This document shows, piece after piece, positions 23,114-30,219 of a stretch of 38,046 nucleotides of DNA. The DNA comes from Pseudomonadales bacterium (GTDB lineage Bacteria; Pseudomonadota; Gammaproteobacteria; Pseudomonadales; Azotimanducaceae): contig JADHNI010000035.1 of NCBI GenBank assembly GCA_016779585.1, positions 1 to 38,046 on the forward strand. Reading direction: 5' to 3'. The position numbers and the translations under genes are program-made. The notes under the pieces are model-generated. The model searched no databases. It was not told where the DNA came from and saw only the letters and a program-made list of their open reading frames with translations. The stretch's first letter is position 1, and every line of letters starts with the position of its first letter.

Positions 23114-24483
23114 CAGATGATTTCGAAGTAGCGACCCAGTTGCCAGTCGTTAACCGCTCTCTCGTATTCGCGCACTTCCCAGTCCCTGGATGCGGCGTAG
23201 TGATCCACAAATGTATCGCCGAGCATGGATCTGGCGACGTCAGATTTCTCAAACGCGCGCGTTGCATCCCTGAGGTTGCCACAGAGCTGGTATGTCTCAG
23301 GCAGTTCATCCTGCAGGTCGTAAGCATTGCCCTTCAAAGGATCGCCCGGGTCAATCTTCTGCTCGATGCCCGTCAATCCCGCCGCCAGATTCGCAGCCGC
23401 AACCAGGTATGGATTACTGTCTGCCGAGCCTACCCTAAACTCAACCCGCTGCGCTTTTGCTGAGCCGGCGATGACCCTGAGTGCTGACGTTCGGTTTTCG
23501 ATTCCCCAGGTGGCTGCGGTCGGCGCCCAGGCGCCTTTGACCAGGCGGGTGTAACTGTTGATCGTAGGCGAAGTCAATGCCAGCAGCGGATTCATATTCT
23601 CCCGGAGCCCGCCTACATAATGACGCATCAGGAGGCTCATGTTGTTTTCAGCATCAGCGTCAAAGAAAACGTTTTCACCACTCTTGATGTCATTCAGGCT
23701 CTGGTGCACATGACCACTCTGGCCAGGGTAGTCCATGGACCACTTGGCCATGAAGGTTGCAGTCATGTCACGCTTCTGGAAGAAAGACTTGGCGAAGGTC
23801 TTGAAGAGCACAGCCTTGTCGGCGGCAGCCAGCGCATCATCTACAGCAATCGCCGCTTCCCAGACACCCGGACCCGTTTCACAGTGCACTCCTTCGAGCG
23901 GTAAGTTGTGGGCAACACAATAGTCCATAAATTCATTAAAGAGATCCGAATGCGTCATGGTTCGCAGAATGGAGTAACCAAAGTTACCCGGACTGAGCGG
24001 AATCAGATTACGGTAGTTCTTGTCGCGAATGGATTGAGGCGTTTCGTTGAAGATGAAAAACTCATACTCGAACGACATGCGTGGTTCAAAGCCCATGGAA
24101 GCCGCTTTTTCCAGAACATGCTTCAACCGGCTTCTTGGACAGATCGGGTGAGGCACACCCTCATCGCCAACAAACTCTGCCAGGAAGAAGGGAATCATGT
24201 TTTCGTCATGCAACCGTCGTTCTGTGCTGAGATCCAGTCGATAGGAGGCATCCGGGAAAGCCGTGTGCCAACCTGTAAAAGAAACATTGTCGTAGAGCTG
24301 GTCATCGACATCCCAGCCCAGGACACAGTCACAGAAACCTGATGTACCCGCCGCGATGTTGCGGAATTTCTCCAGGCTGATGTATTTGCCACGCAACACA
24401 CCATCCACATCCGCGAAACCCAGCTTGATACGGGGGATTCCCTCCTGCTCGTACTGACTAATCAAGTCATCTGCATTAATCAT
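23113..24483 (-). CDS. Glutamine synthetase-like gamma-glutamyl-amine ligase
   Basis: A 456-residue member of the glutamine synthetase superfamily, of the shorter PuuA-like group that joins glutamate to an amine using ATP. The N-terminal beta-grasp domain carries KLGFADVDGVLRGK; the catalytic domain shows the MSFEYEFFIF metal site (Glu-x-Glu), the GVHCETGPGVWEAAI motif, the SGHVHQSL ATP site and the RVEFRVGSADSNPYL arginine/glutamate region. No adenylylation site is evident. The start is ATG 24483, one base after the symporter stop; an upstream in-frame region is Arg/Trp-rich and rejected. Its placement in a symporter operon points to catabolism of an imported amine rather than ammonia assimilation. 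Confidence 0.88.
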   Translation of the reverse strand: MINADDLISQYEQEGIPRIKLGFADVDGVLRGKYISLEKFRNIAAGTSGFCDCVLGWDVDDQLYDNVSFTGWHTAFPDASYRLDLSTERRLHDENMIPFFLAEFVGDEGVPHPICPRSRLKHVLEKAASMGFEPRMSFEYEFFIFNETPQSIRDKNYRNLIPLSPGNFGYSILRTMTHSDLFNEFMDYCVAHNLPLEGVHCETGPGVWEAAIAVDDALAAADKAVLFKTFAKSFFQKRDMTATFMAKWSMDYPGQSGHVHQSLNDIKSGENVFFDADAENNMSLLMRHYVGGLRENMNPLLALTSPTINSYTRLVKGAWAPTAATWGIENRTSALRVIAGSAKAQRVEFRVGSADSNPYLVAAANLAAGLTGIEQKIDPGDPLKGNAYDLQDELPETYQLCGNLRDATRAFEKSDVARSMLGDTFVDHYAASRDWEVREYERAVNDWQLGRYFEII

Positions 24484-24484
24484 G

Positions 24485-26242
24485 CTACCTGTCTCCCGGG
24501 ATACGGATGTCCTCCACCAGCGCCTGGACTTCTTCCGGTGGTGGTGGCGTAAACCTGCAGACCACCAGGGAAACGGCAAAGTTCAGCAGCATACCCAACG
24601 TACCGATGCCTTCCGGCGAAATACCAAACCACCAGTGTGAGGGATTATTGTCCGCTGGATTGATGAATTTAAAATAAACAATGTAACTGAAGGTAAAAGC
24701 CAGGCCCGTGATCATGCCGGTAATGGCCGCTTCCTTGTTCATTCTCTTGTAGAAAATACCCAGCAGGATCACCGGGAAGAAACTCGCGGCCGCCAGACCA
24801 AAAGCAAACGCCACCACCTGTGCCACGAACCCGGGTGGGTAAATTCCAAACAGTCCGGCGATGCCAATCGCCACCGCCGCAGCTACCCTGGCAGCCATCA
24901 GTTCCTGCCTCTCTGTGATCTGCGGCATGAAGGTTTTCTTCATGAGATCGTGAGAGACCGCGGTTGAAATCACCAGCAGCAGCCCTGCCGCGGTGGACAA
25001 CGCCGCTGCAAGCCCGCCTGCTGCCACCAGGGCAATCACCCAGTTCGGTAACTGTGCAATCTCCGGGTGTGCGAGCACAATTATGTCACGATCAATGTAG
25101 AGCTCATTTTCACTGGGTGAAACACCGTTCTCCAGAAGACGTTCTCCATGATCGCCGCGCTCCCCGGAGTAAATCGGCTTCGCAGGTATTAACGCATCGC
25201 CGCCACGATAACGGATCACACCGTCAGCATTTTTATCACTCCAGGCGATAAGACCGGAATCCTCCCACTTGGAAAACCAGGAAGGCGCTTCGGCATACAC
25301 CATACCGTCCACATTGTTGATGATATTCATCCGGGCAAAGGCCGCGACGGCAGGAGCTGTGGTGTAGAGCAACGCGATAAACACCAGCGCGTAACCTGCT
25401 GAAATACGTGCATCCCTGACTTTGGGAACCGTAAAAAAACGCACGATCACGTGCGGCAGGCCAGCGGTACCTGCCATGAGTGCCGCGGTGATAAACAGCA
25501 TGTCGATGGTCGACTTGTGACCCGAGGTGAACGCCGCCATCCCGAGTTCTGTCGTGAGCCCATCGAGCTTATCCAGCAGGTAGGTACCACTGCCGTCATT
25601 CATGGTACCGCCCAGGCCGAACATCGGCAGTGGATTCCCCGTCAACATGATCGAGATATAAATTGCTGGTACCAGGTACGCGAAAATCAGAACGCAGTAC
25701 TGCGCTACCTGGGTATAGGTAATACCTTTCATGCCGCCAAGAACCGCGTAGAAAAACACGATGGCCATGCCGATGATCACACCGCTGTTGATATCCACTT
25801 CAAGGAAGCGACTGAACACGATCCCGACGCCACGCATCTGCCCGGCGACGTAGGTGAACGAAATGAAGATCACACAGATGACGGCAACCAGCCTCGCAGT
25901 CTGCGAGTAGTAACGATCGCCAACAAAATCTGGCACGGTGAACTTGGCGAACTTGCGCAGGTAAGGTGCCAGGAGCAGGGCCAGCAGCACGTAGCCTCCC
26001 GTCCAGCCCATCAGGTAACGAGCCCCATCGGCACCTTCAAAGGCGATGATACCGGCCATGGAGAGGAAGGATGCTGCAGACATCCAGTCAGCGGCAGTGG
26101 CCGCCCCATTGGCCACCGGGTTAACCCCGCCACCAGCCACGTAAAACTCATTGGTGGATGACGAGCGACTCCAGATGGCAATCCCGATGTAGAGCGCAAA
26201 CGAGAGGCCCACAAACAGGTAGGTCAGCATTTGGGCAGACAT
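24485..26242 (-). CDS. Sodium:solute symporter, large subunit (ActP/VC_2705 type)
   Basis: A 585-residue SSS-family inner-membrane transporter with about 13 hydrophobic segments. The N-terminal YVAGGGVNPVANGAATAADWMSAASFLSMAG region (residues about 33-63) and the GGMKGITYTQVAQY segment are characteristic of the acetate/cation symporter branch. A roughly 70-residue hydrophilic, acidic loop (about 305-385) separates two helices; this loop is typical of the VC_2705 subgroup that works with a DUF4212 partner. The start has AGAGGA at good spacing inside the end of the small-subunit gene, four bases upstream. The substrate is conventionally called acetate, but the neighbouring ligase and amidotransferase suggest an amine or amino acid. 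Confidence 0.9.
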   Translation of the reverse strand: MSAQMLTYLFVGLSFALYIGIAIWSRSSSTNEFYVAGGGVNPVANGAATAADWMSAASFLSMAGIIAFEGADGARYLMGWTGGYVLLALLLAPYLRKFAKFTVPDFVGDRYYSQTARLVAVICVIFISFTYVAGQMRGVGIVFSRFLEVDINSGVIIGMAIVFFYAVLGGMKGITYTQVAQYCVLIFAYLVPAIYISIMLTGNPLPMFGLGGTMNDGSGTYLLDKLDGLTTELGMAAFTSGHKSTIDMLFITAALMAGTAGLPHVIVRFFTVPKVRDARISAGYALVFIALLYTTAPAVAAFARMNIINNVDGMVYAEAPSWFSKWEDSGLIAWSDKNADGVIRYRGGDALIPAKPIYSGERGDHGERLLENGVSPSENELYIDRDIIVLAHPEIAQLPNWVIALVAAGGLAAALSTAAGLLLVISTAVSHDLMKKTFMPQITERQELMAARVAAAVAIGIAGLFGIYPPGFVAQVVAFAFGLAAASFFPVILLGIFYKRMNKEAAITGMITGLAFTFSYIVYFKFINPADNNPSHWWFGISPEGIGTLGMLLNFAVSLVVCRFTPPPPEEVQALVEDIRIPGDR

Positions 26243-26245
26243 CAG

Positions 26246-26518
26246 CTATTCCTCTTCTTCAACGCCGAAGCGGCGATCAAGGGCATTCATACGCCAGGCG
26301 TAGATGAAGATAAGGACGACAAAAAAGTAGATGGAGCCCTGCTGTGAAAACCAAAAGCCCAGCTTGTACCCAAAAAAACGGAACTGGTCGAGGAAATCGA
26401 CAAACACGATCCCCGCCATGAAAGAGACTGAAAACCAGACCACCAGCAGTGAAAGCATCAGGTTGATGTTGGCGCGCCAGTAAGCACGGTTGTTTTCCTC
26501 TGACCGCTCAGTGGACAT
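26246..26518 (-). CDS. DUF4212 small subunit of sodium symporter
   Basis: A 90-residue protein with two transmembrane helices (LMLSLLVVWFSVSFMAGIVF and the GSIYFFVVLIFIYAWRMN segment) and the conserved YWRANINLML start, identifying DUF4212, the accessory subunit of VC_2705-type symporters. The ATG at 26518 is preceded by AGGAG with eight bases spacing; an in-frame GTG at 26536 has no such site. The acidic tail EEEE ends four bases before the large subunit. First gene of the four-gene operon ending at 22397. Confidence 0.88.
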   Translation of the reverse strand: MSTERSEENNRAYWRANINLMLSLLVVWFSVSFMAGIVFVDFLDQFRFFGYKLGFWFSQQGSIYFFVVLIFIYAWRMNALDRRFGVEEEE

Positions 26519-26737
26519 AAAGCTATCTCCTGACACTGTTTCTAGGACTTGTGGATAACTCTGGGGGTAAAACTGTCCACAACTGCATGATCAACAGCAT
26601 TGAAGACAGTGATAAACAGAGCTTATTGTTCTTTTTCTTTTAAAATCAGCCAGTTATTGAAACATGACTGAAGACGTGCCACTGAGTTTCCCGAAACCGG
26701 GAAAATCTGTCAAATGGGTCAGGTTGTGAATAAGAAA
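26519..26737. other. Intergenic region before the symporter operon, with inverted repeat
   Basis: This 219-base spacer carries a perfect inverted repeat TTTCCCG-AAAC-CGGGAAA (26687-26704). On the minus strand TTGACA (26713-26708) lies just upstream of it, so a repressor bound at the repeat would cover the region where a promoter -10 would sit, though the -10 there (GAAACT) is poor. No T-run follows the repeat in the direction of rmuC, so it is not an ordinary terminator. The rest is AT-rich with no ORF. Confidence 0.45.
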
Positions 26738-28159
26738 TCAGCTTTCTGCTGACGAGATCGCCCTGGCGCCATCTCTCTGTGGCATTTCCACGAGGTTCTG
26801 CGGTAAAGACTTACTCACTTTCGCACCTAGCGCTTTCATATCCTCGGCACGTTTCACGAGGTTTCCACGACCCGATGCGAGTTTGTTAAATGCATCCTGG
26901 TACGCTGTTTGTGTGGATTCGAGACGACTGCCGATCAACTCCAGGTCCGCGACGAAATTCACGAACTTGTCATACAGCGCACCTGCTCGCGTCGCAATCT
27001 CCTGGGCATTTTTATTCTGCTGCTCGTACCGCCAGATGTTCTGGATTGTCCTGAGCGTCGCCAGCAGGGTCGACGGCGCAACGATCACAATATTTCTCGA
27101 GAAGGCATCCGAGAACAGTTCGGCATCTTCTGTTACCGCCACAGAGAAAGCGGCTTCGATTGGCACAAAGAGAAGCACAAAGTCGAGAGTGCGAATTCCT
27201 TCGAGTGCCTGGTAATCCTTGGCGGATAACTGACGGATATGCTGGCGCAACGACGCGATATGCAGCTTCAGCGCCTCGGCACGTTCTACTTCGTCTTCCG
27301 TTGAGCAGAAACGTTCATAGGCGGTCAGCGATACCTTGGAGTCCACAATCACATCCTTGTCCTCCGGTAACCGGACAATGGCGTCAGGCTGGAGCCGTTT
27401 ACCCTCTTCATTTTTCAGGGACACCTGGACTTCATACTCACGGCCCTTCTCCAGACCGGATTTTTCAAGCACCTTCTCGAGCACCACCTCACCCCAGATA
27501 CCCTGGGTTTTGTTTTCGCCCTTCAGGGCATTGGTAAGATTCACAGCGTCCTGTGCGATACGGCTGTTCAGGTCCTGCAGGTTCTTGAGTTCTTTCACAA
27601 GGGAAAAGCGTTCTTTTGCTTCATTGGTGTAAGTCTGTTCAACGCGCTTTTCAAACGATTTGATTTTCTCGTGCAACGGATCGAGCACACCACTCAGGTG
27701 TTCACGGCTCTGTTCCTTGAATTCTTTCTGCTTGGATTCAAATATCTCATTCGCCAGATTCTTGAAACCATCCTGCATGGAAACCCTGGCCTCCTTGATC
27801 AGCTCAAGTTTTTCTTCTGCCTGCTGCTTCTGTTCGCTCAGTGTGGTTTCCAAACGTGATATTTCCTGGCGGGTATGCCCGAGTTTAGCCCGCTCATCCT
27901 CAAGGGCCTTGTTTACTGAAGTCAGCTGGTTTTCCAGCTCTGCAATCTTCAGTTCACGGGAATGGAGTCGCTCACCCAGTGATGCCTTGACCACCTGCAT
28001 CTCACTCAGCTGGCGCTGCACGGTCAAAAACTGGTTATTCAGGTGTTCGGTGCGTGAAACGGCGTCTTTCTTCTCTGCGCGTGAGACAAAATAGTAGGTG
28101 ACTATGGTGGCGAGGACCATTCCGCCCAGTGCGGCGGCAAGGATATCCGGGGTAATCAA
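26738..28159 (-). CDS. rmuC: RmuC-family DNA recombination protein
   Basis: A 473-residue protein with a single N-terminal membrane helix (ILAAALGGMVLATIVTYYFV), a long coiled coil (about 30-180, heptad-rich Glu/Lys/Gln sequence) and a C-terminal nuclease-like RmuC domain. Domain signatures are NKTQGIWGEVVLEKVLEKSGL, the PDAIVRLPEDKDVIVDSKVSL strand pair with Asp and Lys residues of a restriction-endonuclease-like fold, and the FVPIEAAFS segment. RmuC limits inversions at short inverted repeats in E. coli. The start is TTG 28159 after an AGAGG-type site, placed just downstream of a LexA box (28206-28221). A longer in-frame reading from TTG 28258 overlaps the upstream gene and has no binding site. 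Confidence 0.9.
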   Translation of the reverse strand: MITPDILAAALGGMVLATIVTYYFVSRAEKKDAVSRTEHLNNQFLTVQRQLSEMQVVKASLGERLHSRELKIAELENQLTSVNKALEDERAKLGHTRQEISRLETTLSEQKQQAEEKLELIKEARVSMQDGFKNLANEIFESKQKEFKEQSREHLSGVLDPLHEKIKSFEKRVEQTYTNEAKERFSLVKELKNLQDLNSRIAQDAVNLTNALKGENKTQGIWGEVVLEKVLEKSGLEKGREYEVQVSLKNEEGKRLQPDAIVRLPEDKDVIVDSKVSLTAYERFCSTEDEVERAEALKLHIASLRQHIRQLSAKDYQALEGIRTLDFVLLFVPIEAAFSVAVTEDAELFSDAFSRNIVIVAPSTLLATLRTIQNIWRYEQQNKNAQEIATRAGALYDKFVNFVADLELIGSRLESTQTAYQDAFNKLASGRGNLVKRAEDMKALGAKVSKSLPQNLVEMPQRDGARAISSAES

Positions 28160-28205
28160 GGGGACACCTCTATTCAAGAACTGACCCCGTAAGTTTAGAC
28201 CTACA

Positions 28206-28221
28206 CTGTAGATATGTACAG
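28206..28221 (-). promoter_or_regulatory. LexA (SOS) box upstream of rmuC
   Basis: CTGT-AGATATGT-ACAG, an exact CTGT-N8-ACAG LexA operator as used in gammaproteobacteria, 47 bases upstream of the chosen rmuC start and downstream of the cnoX stop. It suggests an SOS-controlled internal promoter for rmuC. Confidence 0.7.
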
Positions 28222-28235
28222 CGTGCCACGGTCGC

Positions 28236-28264
28236 TCTTCATTGAAACGTAGTTTCAATGAAGA
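28236..28264. other. Perfect 13-bp hairpin spanning the cnoX stop codon
   Basis: TCTTCATTGAAAC-GTA-GTTTCAATGAAGA: 13-base arms without mismatch and a 3-base loop. The cnoX TGA lies within the arm that is 5' on the minus strand. No T-run follows in either direction, so it is better read as an mRNA 3'-end or barrier element than as a classic intrinsic terminator. Confidence 0.75.
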
Positions 28265-29103
28265 TAAGTAAACATCTTACGTCGATACGAAGTCGCGAGC
28301 TCATTACCCTTACCCAGCATGTTGAACACCTTGATCATGGTAAGACGGGCTTTTTCTTCTTCCCAGGTCTTGTCCGACTTCAGGATCCCAAGCAGTGTCT
28401 CGAGCCCCTGTTCAACCTGGTCCTCAACAATCAGGCGCACCGCAAGATCAAACCGGGCCTGCAGCTCACCTGATTCCGCCCGGCTTGCCAGTTCATCCAG
28501 CGTGCCCAGGTCACCGGCAAGATCAATAAACTCCAACCGGCTTTTTGGCTTATCCAGGCCTTCGGTGTCCGCTGGCAGCGCCTCAAGGATCTGCCGTGCA
28601 TCGTTCACTTCTCCTTCCATGATGAGCAGGTCGCAGAGTTCCACATGCAACCCGAAGTTGTTCGGCTCCTCAGCAATGACCTGCTGCAGCATCTGGATCG
28701 CCTGCTTACGTTCACCCTGGGCAACGAGGAAATCAATCTGCTCACGAACCCGCTCCATCGGGCTCATGGTCAGCTGGTCGAGGGCACTCCGAAGCTGCTG
28801 CTCATCAGCAGGACCTTCTATGTCACCGGCCATCTGGCCCTGGAAAATTATCTTGATACTGGGCAGCGCACGGACCTGCAGCTGCTGGACCAACTGCGGG
28901 TTCCTCTGCACTTCAACCCGGGCGAGTGCAAATTTGCCCTGGTACTCAGAGGCCAGCTTCTGCAAAAGCGCACTGGTTGCAGCGCACTGCTCTGCGCCTT
29001 CTGCGTAGAACTCCAACAGGACGGGAACCTGCTGGGACTTTTCTGCGACTTCAGTCTGAAAATTCTGGGCGTCTACCTCGACTGAAAAGGAACCTGTATC
29101 CAC
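28255..29103 (-). CDS. cnoX: Thioredoxin-like chaperedoxin CnoX (YbbN)
   Basis: A 282-residue protein: N-terminal thioredoxin fold (1-110) followed by TPR-like helices (about 115-282). The active-site position reads AEQC (37-40), so the first cysteine of CxxC is lost and only Cys40 remains, as in E. coli CnoX (SQHC). The cis-Pro loop is ALPSI. Established knowledge: CnoX holds unfolding proteins during bleach stress through its single redox cysteine and hands them to GroEL. The start is GTG 29103 with AAGGAG upstream. It lies between two SOS-marked genes but has no LexA box of its own nearby. Confidence 0.88.
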   Translation of the reverse strand: MDTGSFSVEVDAQNFQTEVAEKSQQVPVLLEFYAEGAEQCAATSALLQKLASEYQGKFALARVEVQRNPQLVQQLQVRALPSIKIIFQGQMAGDIEGPADEQQLRSALDQLTMSPMERVREQIDFLVAQGERKQAIQMLQQVIAEEPNNFGLHVELCDLLIMEGEVNDARQILEALPADTEGLDKPKSRLEFIDLAGDLGTLDELASRAESGELQARFDLAVRLIVEDQVEQGLETLLGILKSDKTWEEEKARLTMIKVFNMLGKGNELATSYRRKMFTYLH

Positions 29104-29203
29104 CGGCCGTCTCCTTTACTTCCTGCAAGCCCTATCGGGCCTAAAAAAACGGCTAGCCTATCAGATTTACGGCGACTTTTTATGCAGAGCTCTTGTGAAA
29201 GCT

Positions 29204-29350
29204 TCAGGCAGCCATACGCAGGCCTTCACGACGCAGCGCACTTTGCAGGGCCCTGGAGGAATGCCAGGGGTTTTCACGGCCGCGGTAGAGAACACGATTG
29301 CCTTTGCTCACGAACCAGATGTCGAGAGACTTGATGTGGCGTACTTTCAT
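29204..29350 (-). CDS. 48-residue basic protein, candidate SOS-induced small protein
   Basis: An ORF not previously named, starting at ATG 29350 with GGGAG upstream and ending at TGA 29206-29204. It encodes 48 residues: MKVRHIKSLDIW, then a basic stretch with WFVSKGNRVLYRGR, a middle ENPWHSSRAL and a helical Arg-rich tail SALRREGLRM. It has eight Arg and three Lys against three acidic residues, so it may bind nucleic acid or an acidic partner. No signal peptide or membrane helix. No family recognised. Three tandem LexA-type boxes (29368-29420) lie immediately upstream, 18-19 bases apart, so it is expected to be tightly repressed and induced by DNA damage. cnoX follows 101 bases downstream. 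Confidence 0.7.
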   Translation of the reverse strand: MKVRHIKSLDIWFVSKGNRVLYRGRENPWHSSRALQSALRREGLRMAA

Positions 29351-29367
29351 TTCAAACTCCCAAAAAG

Positions 29368-29383
29368 CTGTATGGATATTCAG
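29368..29383 (-). promoter_or_regulatory. LexA-like box 1 (one mismatch)
   Basis: CTGT-ATGGATAT-TCAG keeps the CTG-N10-CAG core with one mismatch in the outer half-site. It lies closest to the 48-residue ORF, 18 bases before its start. Confidence 0.55.
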
Positions 29384-29386
29384 TAA

Positions 29387-29402
29387 CTGTTAATGCGTAC
29401 AG
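29387..29402 (-). promoter_or_regulatory. LexA box 2
   Basis: CTGT-TAATGCGT-ACAG, exact CTGT-N8-ACAG. It begins 19 bases from box 1. Confidence 0.7.
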
Positions 29403-29404
29403 TA

Positions 29405-29420
29405 CTGTATATCCAGACAG
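29405..29420 (-). promoter_or_regulatory. LexA box 3
   Basis: CTGT-ATATCCAG-ACAG, flanked as TA...TTA, close to the E. coli consensus TACTGTATATATATACAGTA. It begins 18 bases from box 2, so the three boxes lie on nearly the same DNA face. Confidence 0.75.
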
Positions 29421-29448
29421 TTAACAACTGTTTTTTGGAAGAATTTCC

Positions 29449-30216
29449 CTAGCCGAGACTGATCCAGTCAAATCCCTCGGACTGGTTCGCCAGGACCAAA
29501 CTGCCCTGCCAGCCTGAAAGCTGTGGTTTAACTGCTTCCCGGGCAAGGTCTGGCTGGTTGTTCTGCTCCGAGATATGGGAAATAACCAGGTGCCGAAGTC
29601 GAACCAGGTCAAGGACATCAAGGAGTTCCGCAGCCTGGGCATTATTCAGGTGACCGTAGTCACCGCCGACGCGCCGCTTCAAGGGGTATGGGTAAGGTCC
29701 CTGCTCCAGCATCACCGGGTCATGGTTGCACTCAAGCAGCAGTGCATCACACCCCTGGTAGGAACGCTGCACATGCGGCGTAATGTGCCCGAGATCAGTC
29801 AACACGCCCACACTCACACCCTGAGAGCAGAGCACATACTGGCAGGGCTCCTTGGCATCATGAGGTACGGCAACCGGAGTGACTTCAAAGGATCCGACAG
29901 TAAAAGTCGAATGGCAGTTTATTTTGCGCAGCTCGGGCAGCTGGCCCATGGTTTTCGCTTCGTAGGTACCGGGCGTGAGGTACACCGGTGTAGAGAACTT
30001 GCGCGCAAATCCGGCGACACCGTGAATATGATCGGCGTGCTCGTGTGTCACCAGGATGGCATCAATATCGGCTGGAGAAACGTCGAGTCTGCCCAGACGA
30101 CGCACAGCTTCCTTGATGGTGAATCCAAGGTCGATGAGCAGGCAGGTGTTTCCGTCATCGATAAGTGTGCCGTTCCCCTTGCTGCCACTACCCAGCGAAG
30201 CAAATCGAACGCCCAT
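29449..30216 (-). CDS. MBL-fold metallohydrolase, YycJ/WalJ-like
   Basis: A 255-residue metallo-beta-lactamase-fold hydrolase. The opening RFASLGSGSKGNGTLI and the metal motif THEHADH (HxHxDH) followed by HGVAGFARKF are typical of the YycJ/VicX group; additional ligands are the Asp in GVLTDLGH and the His of the LVISHISEQN tail. YycJ-like proteins are proposed exonucleases linked to mismatch repair in Gram-positives; in gammaproteobacteria this gene usually follows bamC, as here, with unknown role. The start lies three bases after the bamC stop, so it belongs to the dapA-bamC operon. It sits directly upstream of the SOS-box cluster. Confidence 0.88.
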   Translation of the reverse strand: MGVRFASLGSGSKGNGTLIDDGNTCLLIDLGFTIKEAVRRLGRLDVSPADIDAILVTHEHADHIHGVAGFARKFSTPVYLTPGTYEAKTMGQLPELRKINCHSTFTVGSFEVTPVAVPHDAKEPCQYVLCSQGVSVGVLTDLGHITPHVQRSYQGCDALLLECNHDPVMLEQGPYPYPLKRRVGGDYGHLNNAQAAELLDVLDLVRLRHLVISHISEQNNQPDLAREAVKPQLSGWQGSLVLANQSEGFDWISLG

Positions 30217-30219
30217 GGA

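Noticed and set aside
25451-26161. Open plus-strand frame of about 236 codons
   Set aside because: Antisense to the sodium symporter; His- and Arg-rich and without any match to a family.
28160-28258. N-terminal extension of rmuC to TTG 28258
   Set aside because: It would overlap cnoX, place codons across a LexA box and a hairpin, and precede the membrane helix with unrelated sequence.
28236-28264. Hairpin as a classic rho-independent terminator
   Set aside because: No T-run follows on either strand.
28319-29008. Open plus-strand frame of about 229 codons
   Set aside because: Antisense to cnoX and Ser/Arg-rich.
29417-29431. ACAGTT-AAC-AACTGT as a fourth LexA box
   Set aside because: The half-sites are in the wrong order (ACAG...CTGT) and spacing for LexA.
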